DNA of 64,000 nucleotides, taken from the NCBI GenBank assembly GCA_016703605.1, contig JADJBU010000026.1, positions 248,001 through 312,000 on the forward strand, in the 5' to 3' direction. The first letter of the stretch is position 1. Each line of letters begins with the position of its first letter. The translations under genes and the position numbers were made by a program. Below the pieces are notes generated by a model. That model was not told where the DNA came from and did no database searches. It saw nothing but the letters and a program-made list of their open reading frames with translations. Source of the stretch: Candidatus Villigracilis adiacens. GTDB taxonomy: Bacteria > Chloroflexota > Anaerolineae > Anaerolineales > Villigracilaceae. Of this stretch, positions 53,073 to 62,523 are shown piece by piece.

Positions 53073-54419
53073 TTAAATCGCCACTGGCTGGTTATATAAC
53101 TGCTGTTTGATCGAGACGATATCCTGCTCGAGCCGGCGGTCGGCGTGCATTTGTTCCTTGATCTTTTCGTAGGCAGACATGACCGTGGAATGGTCGCGCC
53201 CGCCGAGGACTTCGCCGATCTGTGGGAAGGAGATTTTCGCCTCCTCGCGCAGCAGGTACATGGCGATCTGCCGCGGTAGGGCAACCTCTTTGGTGCGGTC
53301 ACGCCCAAGGAGTTTTTCGGCGGTCAGACCAAACTTGCGGGCGACAAGATCGACGACATGTTTCGGTTGAATATCGTTGCGGGATGGGATGAGGTCTGCG
53401 AGAGCCACATCTACGAGGTCGGGCGTTAATGACGCGCCGCTCAGGTCGGCATAGGCAATGATGCGGTTCAACGCGCCTTCGAGTTCGCGGATGTTGGACT
53501 GCACGCGCTCGGCGATGCTTTCGAGAATTTCATCGGAGATATGCCTGCCGGTGCGTTCGGCTTTCGAGCGCAGGATGGCGAGACGGGTCTCGAGGTCGGG
53601 CGCCTGGATGTCTGCGGTGAGTCCCCACTCGAAGCGGGATCGCAAACGTTCTTCGAGCGTGACCAGCGACTTGGGCGGCCGGTCGGACGAAACGATGATC
53701 TGCTTGTCCTGCCCGTGCAGGGTGTTGAAGGTGTGGAAGAATTCTTCCTGCGTGGATTCCTTGCCCGCAATGAACTGGATGTCGTCGATCAATAAGACAT
53801 CGGCAGAGCGGTATTTCTCGCGGAATGCCTGGGTGGTGTGCGAGCGAATGGCGTTGATCATGTCGTTCGTGAATTCTTCGGAGGATACGTAGAGGATGTT
53901 AAGTCCGCTGGCATGGCAGGCGTTGCCGATGGCGTGCAGGAGATGGGTTTTGCCCAGCCCCACGCCGCCATAGAGGAAGAGCGGGTTGTACGCCCTTGCG
54001 GGTTTTTCCGCCACAGCCTGACATGCCGCATGGGCAAGCCTGTTCCCCGACCCGACGACGTAGGTATCGAAGGTGTAGCGCGGATTCAAGGTCACATGGC
54101 GGGGTTTTGGCTCGGGCGGGGTGATCTGTATGGAAGCAGGACCAGCCTCCGGCTCGTGTGAGGCGTTTTCTTCCGATTGGGAAACTATGAAATTGACGGA
54201 AACCTTCGAGTTGAGGGTATCGATCAGAATCTTGTTGACGGAGGCTGCAAGGCGGCTGTCGAGCCAGTCGCGCGCGTACGCATTGCGAACGCCGACGGTA
54301 AGCATTCCGTTTTCATACCCCACGGGGCGGGTATCGCGCACCCAGGTATCGAAGGATGCGCGCGGCATATCCATTTGGAGTTGCGCAAGGACGTTCTGCC
54401 ATGCCTGTTCAGCGTTCAT
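53073..54419 (-). CDS. dnaA: Chromosomal replication initiator DnaA
   Basis: 448 residues. Domain I at 1-75, a Glu/Pro-rich linker (about 85-115), AAA+ core with YGGVGLGKTHLLHAIG, the Walker B DVLLIDDIQFIAGK and sensor motifs, and a C-terminal DNA-binding domain with the signature GRDHSTVMSAYEKI. Binds DnaA boxes and opens the origin. Ends after a short gap at the MITE-linked terminator. Neither dnaN nor rpmH is adjacent. Confidence 0.97.
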   Translation of the reverse strand: MNAEQAWQNVLAQLQMDMPRASFDTWVRDTRPVGYENGMLTVGVRNAYARDWLDSRLAASVNKILIDTLNSKVSVNFIVSQSEENASHEPEAGPASIQITPPEPKPRHVTLNPRYTFDTYVVGSGNRLAHAACQAVAEKPARAYNPLFLYGGVGLGKTHLLHAIGNACHASGLNILYVSSEEFTNDMINAIRSHTTQAFREKYRSADVLLIDDIQFIAGKESTQEEFFHTFNTLHGQDKQIIVSSDRPPKSLVTLEERLRSRFEWGLTADIQAPDLETRLAILRSKAERTGRHISDEILESIAERVQSNIRELEGALNRIIAYADLSGASLTPDLVDVALADLIPSRNDIQPKHVVDLVARKFGLTAEKLLGRDRTKEVALPRQIAMYLLREEAKISFPQIGEVLGGRDHSTVMSAYEKIKEQMHADRRLEQDIVSIKQQLYNQPVAI

Positions 54420-54903
54420 AAAGGTTTCCTCGGTGTTCAGGATGTTTTGATTCCAGCGTAGATGGAACTAATCCGCCCATTTTTGGCGGCTTTCCTGTAT
54501 TTTCTTCCTTTGAATTGTTTGCCAGTGGTCTTTCAGGGGTTGCGGATGAATTTGAGCAAGATGCATCCGTTCTTTCAGCGTGCGCCTATTCTAGCAGAAC
54601 ATTGCGTCCGGTAACAGTCGTTCAACCTACGGAATGTTAAAAGATTTAGTTTTTTTAAGATTGCTTCATCTTAAAGAATCATGCGGCTTTCGCCAGGATC
54701 AAGGGCGTTTCGTAGAACAGGCGTTTCAGCCAAAAGCGTCCATCTTCGAGCCATGCCCCCCCATATATGGGTATAAGGGGTTGGATGGAGGCATAAGGGG
54801 CATATTTATCTTAAAGAATCCCTTCGCGCACCATGCATGATTCGTTTTTAACAAGTCTCGAAATCCTGTGATTCATTTTGCGGTTGCAAACGATTATCAT
54901 GAA
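54420..54903. other. 484-bp intergenic region upstream of dnaA
   Basis: Between dnaA and a sensor kinase, both on the minus strand. AT-rich tracts (about 54640-54680, 54790-54900) and a repeated TCTTAAAGAATC (54669-54680 and 54819-54830). No TTATCCACA-type DnaA boxes were recognised, so it is not shown to be oriC. dnaA promoter elements should lie in 54430-54600. Confidence 0.5.
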
Positions 54904-56580
54904 TCATTGTTTGATTCCGCGCGGAACCCATACAAGCACGGTCGTTCCCTCGCCGGCATTGGATGAAATATCGATATCGCCGCCCGAAGAATGGGCGCGG
55001 GTTTTCATATTCGCCAGTCCATGACCGATGAATGAAGACATCTGGCTCGTATCGAAGCCCCTGCCGTCGTCATGAATCTCCATCAGGACGCGTTCATCGG
55101 TCGTCCAGACCGAAATTTGAACGGTTTTTGCCTTCGAATGCTTGGCGGCATTGGCTAACGCCTCCTGGCATATATGAAATAACGCCAATGCCTGTGATTG
55201 GGTCAGTTCCTTCAGGTCTGAATCGGGCATGGTGAAGTCCACTTCCGAGAAGGTATTCGCCCGATATTCGGCGATCAATCGCTTGATTCCGTTCATAAAG
55301 CCGTCATTGCCAAGTTGACGGGGTCGCAGGTCGAGGATATACGCGCGCAGATCACGGATTGCCTGGTTTAGGCCGCCGATGGCATGATCGATCTTCCGCC
55401 TTACTGCCTCGACATCTTCATCTAATAGGTGTTTCGCCCCCTCAAGACCCAGCCCAACCCCGTAAATGGACTGGATGATCCCGTCATGCAGGTCCATGCC
55501 GATGCGGTCGCGCTCTTCGAGCACCGCCAGCCGCCTGGCATTGGTATGCAATCGCGCGTTTTCAATGGCAAGCCCAGCCCAGGAACAAACCGCCGAGAGC
55601 ATTTGAACGCTGCGTTCATCAAAAGGGGTCGTCGAACGGGAGGAAATGCTCATAACTCCCATCACATTTTCACCCGACATCAACGGAATGCACAACACCT
55701 GCTTGAAGCCAGCCGCCACCACGGCTTTCCGCAGGAAGTTTTCATCGTCTTCCAGGTTGTCACTCAGGAATGGACGCCCGGTCTTCGCCACAAGTCCGGG
55801 GTATCCTTCGCCCAAAATGAACACATTCCGGGTCCAAAAGGCTTCGGCTGCCTGCCCCCGGTGAAGCATCATCCGCAGGGTGGTCTTATCCTCCTCCAAC
55901 AGGAAGATCTCCCCCGCCTCGACCTTCAAATAGTTCATCACCAGCCTCAAGGTTTTGTTGAGAATCTCGTTCAGGTCAAGGCTCGAGGTCAGGGTCGAAG
56001 CGATGTCGTTGAGCAGCCGCATTTCCTCGGTGCGGCGGGTCAATGCCGCGTCGCGTTCCCTCATCTGGGCGACCATCCGCGCGTTGGCGATGGCGGCAGC
56101 GGCATGGGCGGCAAGCATCTGGATGATCATCTCATCGTCAGACGAAAACTCATCGGCATCCAGTTTATCGGTAAGATAGATCTGCCCGACCTGCCCCTCG
56201 CTGTTGCGGATCGGCACGCCGAGAAACGAAGTCATTTGGGGGTGATGCGCGGGAAACCCCGACGATTTGGGGTGCTCTTCGATGACCGGGATGCGCAGCG
56301 GAATTTCCGTGTCCATCAATTCGCCGATCAATCCCTTCCCTACCGGCGGATGCGCGATGCGCTTGATCTCGCTGTGCTTCATGCCAACAGCGATGAATTT
56401 TTCCAGTTTCCCCTTTCCATCCAAAACGCCGAGCGCGGCATAACGGGCTCCCGCCTGCTCGCAGGCTGTGACGGCGATCCGCTCCAGCAAAGTTTCCAAT
56501 GAAACGTCCTTTACCAGTTCAAGGCTGGCGCGGTGCAGGGCAAAGAGGCGTTCCTGTAATTGCTCGCGGGTCAGTAACAT
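54904..56580 (-). CDS. Dual-GAF NarL-type sensor histidine kinase
   Basis: 558 residues. Two GAF-type domains (about 20-170 and 195-345), HisKA_3 box EERDRIGMDLHDGIIQSIYGVG with His, and an HATPase with ALANAAKHSKAKTV, DDGRGFD and GHGLANMKTRA. No membrane helices; a cytoplasmic sensor, perhaps of oxygen, redox or nitric oxide as in the DevS/NreB group. No response regulator adjoins it. Confidence 0.92.
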   Translation of the reverse strand: MLLTREQLQERLFALHRASLELVKDVSLETLLERIAVTACEQAGARYAALGVLDGKGKLEKFIAVGMKHSEIKRIAHPPVGKGLIGELMDTEIPLRIPVIEEHPKSSGFPAHHPQMTSFLGVPIRNSEGQVGQIYLTDKLDADEFSSDDEMIIQMLAAHAAAAIANARMVAQMRERDAALTRRTEEMRLLNDIASTLTSSLDLNEILNKTLRLVMNYLKVEAGEIFLLEEDKTTLRMMLHRGQAAEAFWTRNVFILGEGYPGLVAKTGRPFLSDNLEDDENFLRKAVVAAGFKQVLCIPLMSGENVMGVMSISSRSTTPFDERSVQMLSAVCSWAGLAIENARLHTNARRLAVLEERDRIGMDLHDGIIQSIYGVGLGLEGAKHLLDEDVEAVRRKIDHAIGGLNQAIRDLRAYILDLRPRQLGNDGFMNGIKRLIAEYRANTFSEVDFTMPDSDLKELTQSQALALFHICQEALANAAKHSKAKTVQISVWTTDERVLMEIHDDGRGFDTSQMSSFIGHGLANMKTRAHSSGGDIDISSNAGEGTTVLVWVPRGIKQ

Positions 56581-56653
56581 CCAAACTCCTCAATTGGATT
56601 ATACCCTTGAGTTTGATAGAATTTGGGAGCAGGCAAAACCTAGAATAGGAACC

Positions 56654-57928
<1,275 letters not shown>

Positions 57929-57934
57929 ATTAAT

Positions 57935-58023
57935 GTCATCCTGAGCGATAGAGTGAGGATCTCTACCACTGCATGGAGTCTTGCTAATCCACTGTAGAGA
58001 CACTTCGCTCCGCTCAGTGTGAC
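57935..58023 (+). repeat. Short inverted-repeat element
   Basis: GTCATCCTGAGCG at the left and CGCTCAGTGTGAC at the right are imperfect inverted repeats of about 13 bases; the interior is of the type found in repeat B. No target duplication could be recognised. Confidence 0.5.
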
Positions 58024-58040
58024 ATAACTGGAGACCCAAC

Positions 58041-59192
58041 ATGGATATCGAAGCCTTAATTGAATTCACGCAACGAATCGTCCGCCAGCAAAGTTTGTCT
58101 GGGGAGGAAGGTGCGGTCACGAGACTCGTCGTGGACGAGATGAACGCTCTCGGCTTCGATAAGGTTTGGGTCGACAAATACGGCTCCGCCGTGGGAATGA
58201 TCCGCGGGGCGCAGGCGGGGAAGACTCTGCTTTTTGATGCGCACACCGATACGGTGGGAATCGCTCCCGGGTCCGTATGGACTCGCGCCCCATTCGGCGC
58301 TGAAGTGACCGACACGCACATGTATGGTCGCGGTGTGATGGACATGAAAGGCTCGCTCGCGGCAATGATCCATGCGGCGGCGAGTGTGGACAGAAGCAAA
58401 CTCACTGGGACGGTTGTCATCTCCGCTTCGGTGATGGAGGAAGTGTACGAAGGTGGCGCGCTCAAAGCCGTGATGGACGAGGTCAAGCCGGATTATGTTG
58501 TGATTGGTGAAGCGACCCAACTCAACATCGCACGCGGCGGGCGTGGGCGGGCGGAGATTCATCTCGAAGCCATTGGCAAGCCCGCGCACTCGTCGTCGCC
58601 GCAGTTGGGCGTGAACGCCGTGCATCTGATGACGAAGGTCATTGCTGAAGTGGAAAAGGTGAAATTGGGCGAACATCCGCTGATGGGTCCTGCCATCCTA
58701 GCATTGACCGATATTATTTCTGAGCCGTATCCCGGTTACTCGGTCATCCCCGCACTTTGCAAAGTGACCTACGACCGCCGCCTCCTGCCCGGTGAAACGC
58801 CTGAAGGTGTGTTGAATGAGATTACTTCTTTGCCTGCGTTGAAGGATGTAAATTTCAAAGCAAAGATCGCGCAAAGCGACCACGTCACTTACACAGGCGA
58901 AACATTGACTGCGAATAAATTCTTTCCCGCCTGGGAACTGAATGAAGATGATGAATTTTTGCAGAAAGCCTTGAAGGGACTGCGCGCCTCCGGGCTGGAC
59001 CCGAAACTGGGTGCCTACCGATTCTGCACCAACGCCGCGTACAGCATTGGTACAGCCGGTGTGCCAACCATTGGATTTGGTCCCGGCGCGGAAGGTGATG
59101 CGCACGTGGTCGATGAACAACTTAGCCTCGATGAACTTGCGAAGACGGCGAGAGGGTATGCGGGGATTATTGAGGCAGTGTTGGATAAGTAG
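58041..59192 (+). CDS. M20-family hydrolase, YgeY-like
   Basis: 383 residues. Zinc motifs in DAHTDTVGI, GRGVMDMKGSL and MEEVYEGGAL, plus VVIGEATQLNIARGGRGRAEIH and PYPGYSVIP with DRRLLPGET. The latter segments resemble the YgeY group of M20 hydrolases, named for co-occurrence with selenium-dependent enzymes. Likely an amidohydrolase/deacylase; substrate unknown. Begins the accessory cassette downstream of mvaA. Confidence 0.82.
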   Translation: MDIEALIEFTQRIVRQQSLSGEEGAVTRLVVDEMNALGFDKVWVDKYGSAVGMIRGAQAGKTLLFDAHTDTVGIAPGSVWTRAPFGAEVTDTHMYGRGVMDMKGSLAAMIHAAASVDRSKLTGTVVISASVMEEVYEGGALKAVMDEVKPDYVVIGEATQLNIARGGRGRAEIHLEAIGKPAHSSSPQLGVNAVHLMTKVIAEVEKVKLGEHPLMGPAILALTDIISEPYPGYSVIPALCKVTYDRRLLPGETPEGVLNEITSLPALKDVNFKAKIAQSDHVTYTGETLTANKFFPAWELNEDDEFLQKALKGLRASGLDPKLGAYRFCTNAAYSIGTAGVPTIGFGPGAEGDAHVVDEQLSLDELAKTARGYAGIIEAVLDK

Positions 59193-59215
59193 TAATTGAT
59201 AAGTGGACAGGTAAA

Positions 59216-59482
59216 ATGGCAGATATGGATAAGAGAAAACGACTTACATCCGAAGAAATCTCCGCGATCGTAGATGGATTGAATCCAATAGATTGGACTC
59301 AATTGGAACTGCTTTCCAAAATGCCCTTTGAAAGGCGGCTTATTCCTGGTCTAAATGCACAGGAATTTGCGATGGCAGCTTTACGAGGAACTTTTCAAAA
59401 TAAATTTCCTGAATTATCCATGCCCGAAATAAATATGAAAGTATTGGCTTATCTAACTCCTGTTCGAATGGAAATCAAATGA
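59216..59482 (+). CDS. Small protein paired with a nucleotidyltransferase-like gene
   Basis: 88 residues, helical, no signal or membrane segment. Its stop overlaps the next ATG (ATGA). No family recognised. The small-plus-nucleotidyltransferase arrangement recalls type IV-like toxin-antitoxin or MNT-type pairs, but no antitoxin fold can be shown here. AT content and codon use differ from the housekeeping genes. Confidence 0.6.
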   Translation: MADMDKRKRLTSEEISAIVDGLNPIDWTQLELLSKMPFERRLIPGLNAQEFAMAALRGTFQNKFPELSMPEINMKVLAYLTPVRMEIK

Positions 59483-60108
59483 CAGCAGTATCGTTTTATG
59501 TCCAAATCGTCAAAGCGCTTGAAGAAATCAATGCACCCTATATGATCGTAGGCGCATTTGGCGGCTATCCTTTCGGAATTACCCGAGTTACATTCGATGT
59601 CGACATCCTTGTAGATTTACGCGAACAGGATTTCGAAGCTCTTTCTCAAAAATTCCCACTACCCCGTTACTATGCGGACCCCGAAATGATGAGAAATTCA
59701 ACTCAGATGGGAATTATGTTCAATATCATTGACACGAATGAAGGTATCAAAGCCGACCTTGTGCCGTTAAAGAGAGAACCTGATTACGAGGTTGCCTTTC
59801 AGCGCAAGGTGCGCAGGAATTTTGTCGATCCTGCTGGAAATGCATTCGAAGCCTGGGTAGCCCAGCCGCTAGATATCATCATTGGGAAACTGCAAGCGTG
59901 GCATGAAGGCAGGTCGGACAAACATCCAAATGATATTTATTCCATGGTTGTTTTCGATCTGAGCGATGCCAATGATCTTTCAATCGACTATAACGCCATC
60001 GCAAAAGAAGCCGCACGCATCGGAGTTGAAACTCTTGAGATGTGGAATCAAACACTTCAAAAAGCTGAGAAGGAAGTTGAGAAACATCAAAGGAAAAGCA
60101 ATGACTGA
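59479..60108 (+). CDS. Nucleotidyltransferase-fold protein (AbiEii/MNT-like)
   Basis: 209 residues. N-terminal YMIVGAFGGYPFGITRVTFDVDILVDL has the G-x-x-x-x-x-G and D-x-D of a nucleotidyltransferase, and a later IKADLVPL supplies another Asp; WVAQPLDIIIGKLQAWHEGRSDKHPNDI is the helical part typical of AbiEii/DUF-type members. Starts by overlapping the small gene before it and ends overlapping the MerB-like start by 8 bases. Function uncertain; toxin of a pair is one reading. Confidence 0.7.
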   Translation: MTAVSFYVQIVKALEEINAPYMIVGAFGGYPFGITRVTFDVDILVDLREQDFEALSQKFPLPRYYADPEMMRNSTQMGIMFNIIDTNEGIKADLVPLKREPDYEVAFQRKVRRNFVDPAGNAFEAWVAQPLDIIIGKLQAWHEGRSDKHPNDIYSMVVFDLSDANDLSIDYNAIAKEAARIGVETLEMWNQTLQKAEKEVEKHQRKSND

Positions 60109-60769
60109 TAATCCCCTCCTCTGGCAAACCCGTCACTTCGTTTACGCTCACATCGCAGAGACCACCCGCCCACCCCGTGTGGATGAGACTGCGGCGCACT
60201 TTCGTATTTCAATAGAAGAAGCCAGCCAGCTTTACACCGAATTAAACAACCGGCACTCTTTTTTCCTCGAACCGGACACAGTGGCTATCCGCATGGCGAA
60301 TCCGTTCTCGGGCATTCCAACTGATTTCAAAGTCCATGCCAACGGTAAGACCTACTTCGCCAATTGCGCATGGGACATGCTCGGCATCCCTGCCGCTTTG
60401 CATTGTGATGCAGTCATTGATGCTGTATTCACAGAGAGCAACGAGTCAGTTCAGTTGGAAGTAAAGGACGGCAAAGTTACAAATGGCGACTTGCTTGTCC
60501 ACTTTCCACTCGCCTTCTCGCACTGGTACGATGACCTGGTCTTCACCTGAGCGACCATGCTGCTCTTCCGGTCGGAAGAATGGGTAGACAAGTGGTGCAA
60601 ACGACATAACCTCGAACGCGGAGAGATGCTGTCGATTCAGCAGGTGTGGGAGCTTTCCAAACTCTGGTACGGCAATCGCATGTCGCTTGAGTATCACGGA
60701 CGCAGCATGGAGCAGGTCGCAGAGATTTTTAGACAGGCTGGGCTAATGTCTAAGTTTTGGTATGTGTAA
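60101..60769 (+). CDS. Organomercurial-lyase (MerB)-like protein with in-frame TGA, candidate selenoprotein
   Basis: 222 residues if the TGA at 60548-60550 (codon 150) is read as selenocysteine; otherwise it is a 149-residue stub followed by a 70-codon frame in the same phase. MerB has catalytic Cys96, Asp99 and Cys159. Here Cys89 and Asp92 (NCAWD) match the first two, and the TGA falls where Cys159 lies, ahead of a C-terminal part that still aligns (LLFRSEEWVDKW, then SIQQVWELSKLWY). The ATG at 60101 follows AAAGGAAAA. A hairpin with a GGUC loop 19 nt past the TGA resembles a bacterial SECIS. MerB cleaves the C-Hg bond of organomercurials; here the substrate is unproven. A plain nonsense mutation is the alternative. 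Confidence 0.75.
60551..60585 (+). promoter_or_regulatory. Candidate bacterial SECIS element
   Basis: Immediately 3' of the TGA, UCUUCC (60564-60569) pairs perfectly with GGAAGA (60574-60579) around the loop GGUC (60570-60573). Weaker lower pairs (60560-60562 with 60581-60583) extend it beyond one C-A mismatch. The loop starts 20 nt after the UGA. As remembered, the E. coli fdhF SECIS also has a GGUC loop at about that distance, with its G and U read by SelB. Confidence 0.6.
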
Positions 60770-60796
60770 AGCACACAAGGAAATAAGTAGATAAGC

Positions 60797-61666
60797 ATGA
60801 GCGCAACCCTCATTAGTATTTTATTAGGTGTCAGCGGCATGGTTGGCTGGGGAATTTATGATTTTCTAGGCGGGGTCTTTTCCAAGCAGATCGGTTCGTT
60901 CAAGTCTTTGTTCTGGTCGCAGTTGGCGGGCTTGATCGCTATTTTGCTGCTCGTCTTCGCCTTCCGCACAGACGTTGACCTTCCCGTTCTGGCAATCGCT
61001 TTGTCACCGCTTGCGTCCATTGTCTATTCGGCGGGATATTTATTCTTCTTCAAAGGATTCGAGAAAGGCAACGTCTCGATCATTGCCGCAACCATGAATT
61101 TGTGGGCGGTCTTCACCATGCTGTTCGCCTTCCTCTTTATGGGACAACGCCTGAGCACAACCCAAACCATCGGCGTGTTCTTGATCCTCTCCGGCGCAAC
61201 CCTTGCCGCCATTGATTGGAAGAGCATCAATAAGCAGGGATTTCAGCTTTCATTGGGTGTACGCGAAGCGATTCTGGGGGCATTTTTCTTTGGAGTGTTT
61301 TGGAACATTAGCGAAATTGTTTCTGAAGAGATTGGCTGGCTATTGTCCACAGCACTGACCAAGATTGGCATCACAATTTTCTTGTTGGTTTTTTCCCTTT
61401 TTGCAAAGCAAGAAATTGGACTGACGAACATTCCAACGAAAACAAAATACGCGGTTTTGTTGATGGGCATCATCGAAGTCAGTGCCGTGGCGCTCGTCAA
61501 CTACGGCTTGACCATTGGCGATGCCATTCTGATCACGCCCATCGCCTCGGCACTGTCCATTGTGACCATTGCGCTGGCGGTCATCTTCCTGAAAGACAAA
61601 CTTTCAAAACTCCAATTGAGCGGAGTTGTCACCGCCATCCTTGGCATCGTCACAACCGCGTTTTAG
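60797..61666 (+). CDS. EamA-family (DMT) transporter
   Basis: 289 residues with ten predicted helices in two repeated EamA units (about 5-135 and 150-285). Starts ISILLGVSGMVGWGIYDFLGG; the second unit ends LSKLQLSGVVTAILGIV. Members export or import small metabolites. Co-directional with the MerB-like gene, 27 bases downstream; substrate unknown. Confidence 0.87.
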   Translation: MSATLISILLGVSGMVGWGIYDFLGGVFSKQIGSFKSLFWSQLAGLIAILLLVFAFRTDVDLPVLAIALSPLASIVYSAGYLFFFKGFEKGNVSIIAATMNLWAVFTMLFAFLFMGQRLSTTQTIGVFLILSGATLAAIDWKSINKQGFQLSLGVREAILGAFFFGVFWNISEIVSEEIGWLLSTALTKIGITIFLLVFSLFAKQEIGLTNIPTKTKYAVLLMGIIEVSAVALVNYGLTIGDAILITPIASALSIVTIALAVIFLKDKLSKLQLSGVVTAILGIVTTAF

Positions 61667-61681
61667 AAACGGAAAATTTTC

Positions 61682-62308
61682 ATGGCATTGGTTATCTTCG
61701 ATTATGACGGCGTCCTGGCAGACACACTCGACGACTTGATCCACTTCGGTCAGGAAGCCTGCAATCAATTAGGCGTCAAGCATGTGGTGACAAAAGAGGA
61801 TTTAAGCAATCTCGAGGTCATGTCCTTTGCAACGTACGGACGAGCCTGCGGAGTACCCGAATCTCTCATAGACAAGTTCGTTAAAATCAGCCTGAACCTG
61901 TTTGCGGAAAAAGAATCTCCGCCCGCCATCTTTGACGGGTTAAGTGAGGTCATCAGTCATCTTTCCGCACATCACAAACTCGCCATTGTGACCACAAATA
62001 CATCGCAAAACGTCCACGCTTTTCTTGCCAAACACGGATTGGACAGTCTCGTTCATGCCGTTTATGGTGTGGACACACCCGGCTCGAAGGCACAGAAAAT
62101 ATCCATTGCGCGGGAGCGTTTTGTGGAAAATGAAGAAGCGGTCTTTATGATCGGCGATGCGCTGAGCGACGTCCGCGCCGCGAAGGAGGCTGGAGTGAGT
62201 AGTATTGTCGTGACATGGGGGCATCAGAGTTTGGAAACTTTACTTCGGGGCGAACCTGACTATGTAGTCCATTCTCCAAATAGGCTTATTGAGGTAATTG
62301 AGCGATAA
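61682..62308 (+). CDS. HAD-superfamily hydrolase (phosphoglycolate-phosphatase type)
   Basis: 208 residues. Motif I FDYDGVLADT, motif II VTTNTS, motif III Lys in GSKAQKIS and motif IV MIGDALSDVRAAKEAG; a cap domain lies between I and II. Acts on a small phosphate ester such as phosphoglycolate. Closes the accessory cassette 15 bases after the transporter. Confidence 0.9.
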   Translation: MALVIFDYDGVLADTLDDLIHFGQEACNQLGVKHVVTKEDLSNLEVMSFATYGRACGVPESLIDKFVKISLNLFAEKESPPAIFDGLSEVISHLSAHHKLAIVTTNTSQNVHAFLAKHGLDSLVHAVYGVDTPGSKAQKISIARERFVENEEAVFMIGDALSDVRAAKEAGVSSIVVTWGHQSLETLLRGEPDYVVHSPNRLIEVIER

Positions 62309-62327
62309 AATATATAGAATTCTGATC

Positions 62328-62523
62328 TAAAGTTGAGACTACATCCATTGAGGAGTCTAAAGCGAACGAGATAGCTTTTGAAAGCCTACCCCCGCTAAAA
62401 TCTTTCTACCTACTCAAAGCAGTCAGCACTATCAGCATCCAACGCGGACACATGTCACTACACGCAAGGCAAGTCGCCCTCGTTGCACGGGCAACAAGTG
62501 CAAAGGGAACAAATGATAAATGA
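62328..62523 (+). pseudogene. Remnant of a HMG-CoA reductase C-terminus
   Basis: An open frame that, from about 62355, aligns with the end of mvaA (SKANEI..., then SIQRGHMSLHARQVAL against GIQRGHMSLHARQVAI) at 57680-57835, but it lacks the N-terminal three quarters and ends early with NDK. No start codon or ribosome site of its own. It overlaps the next ATG by ATGA. A relic of a second or earlier copy of mvaA. Confidence 0.75.

Noticed and set aside
60557..60769. Separate 70-residue gene after the MerB-like stub
   Set aside because: It is in the same frame as the stub, has no ribosome site of its own and supplies the missing MerB C-terminus, so it is treated as one gene with a recoded or mutated TGA.
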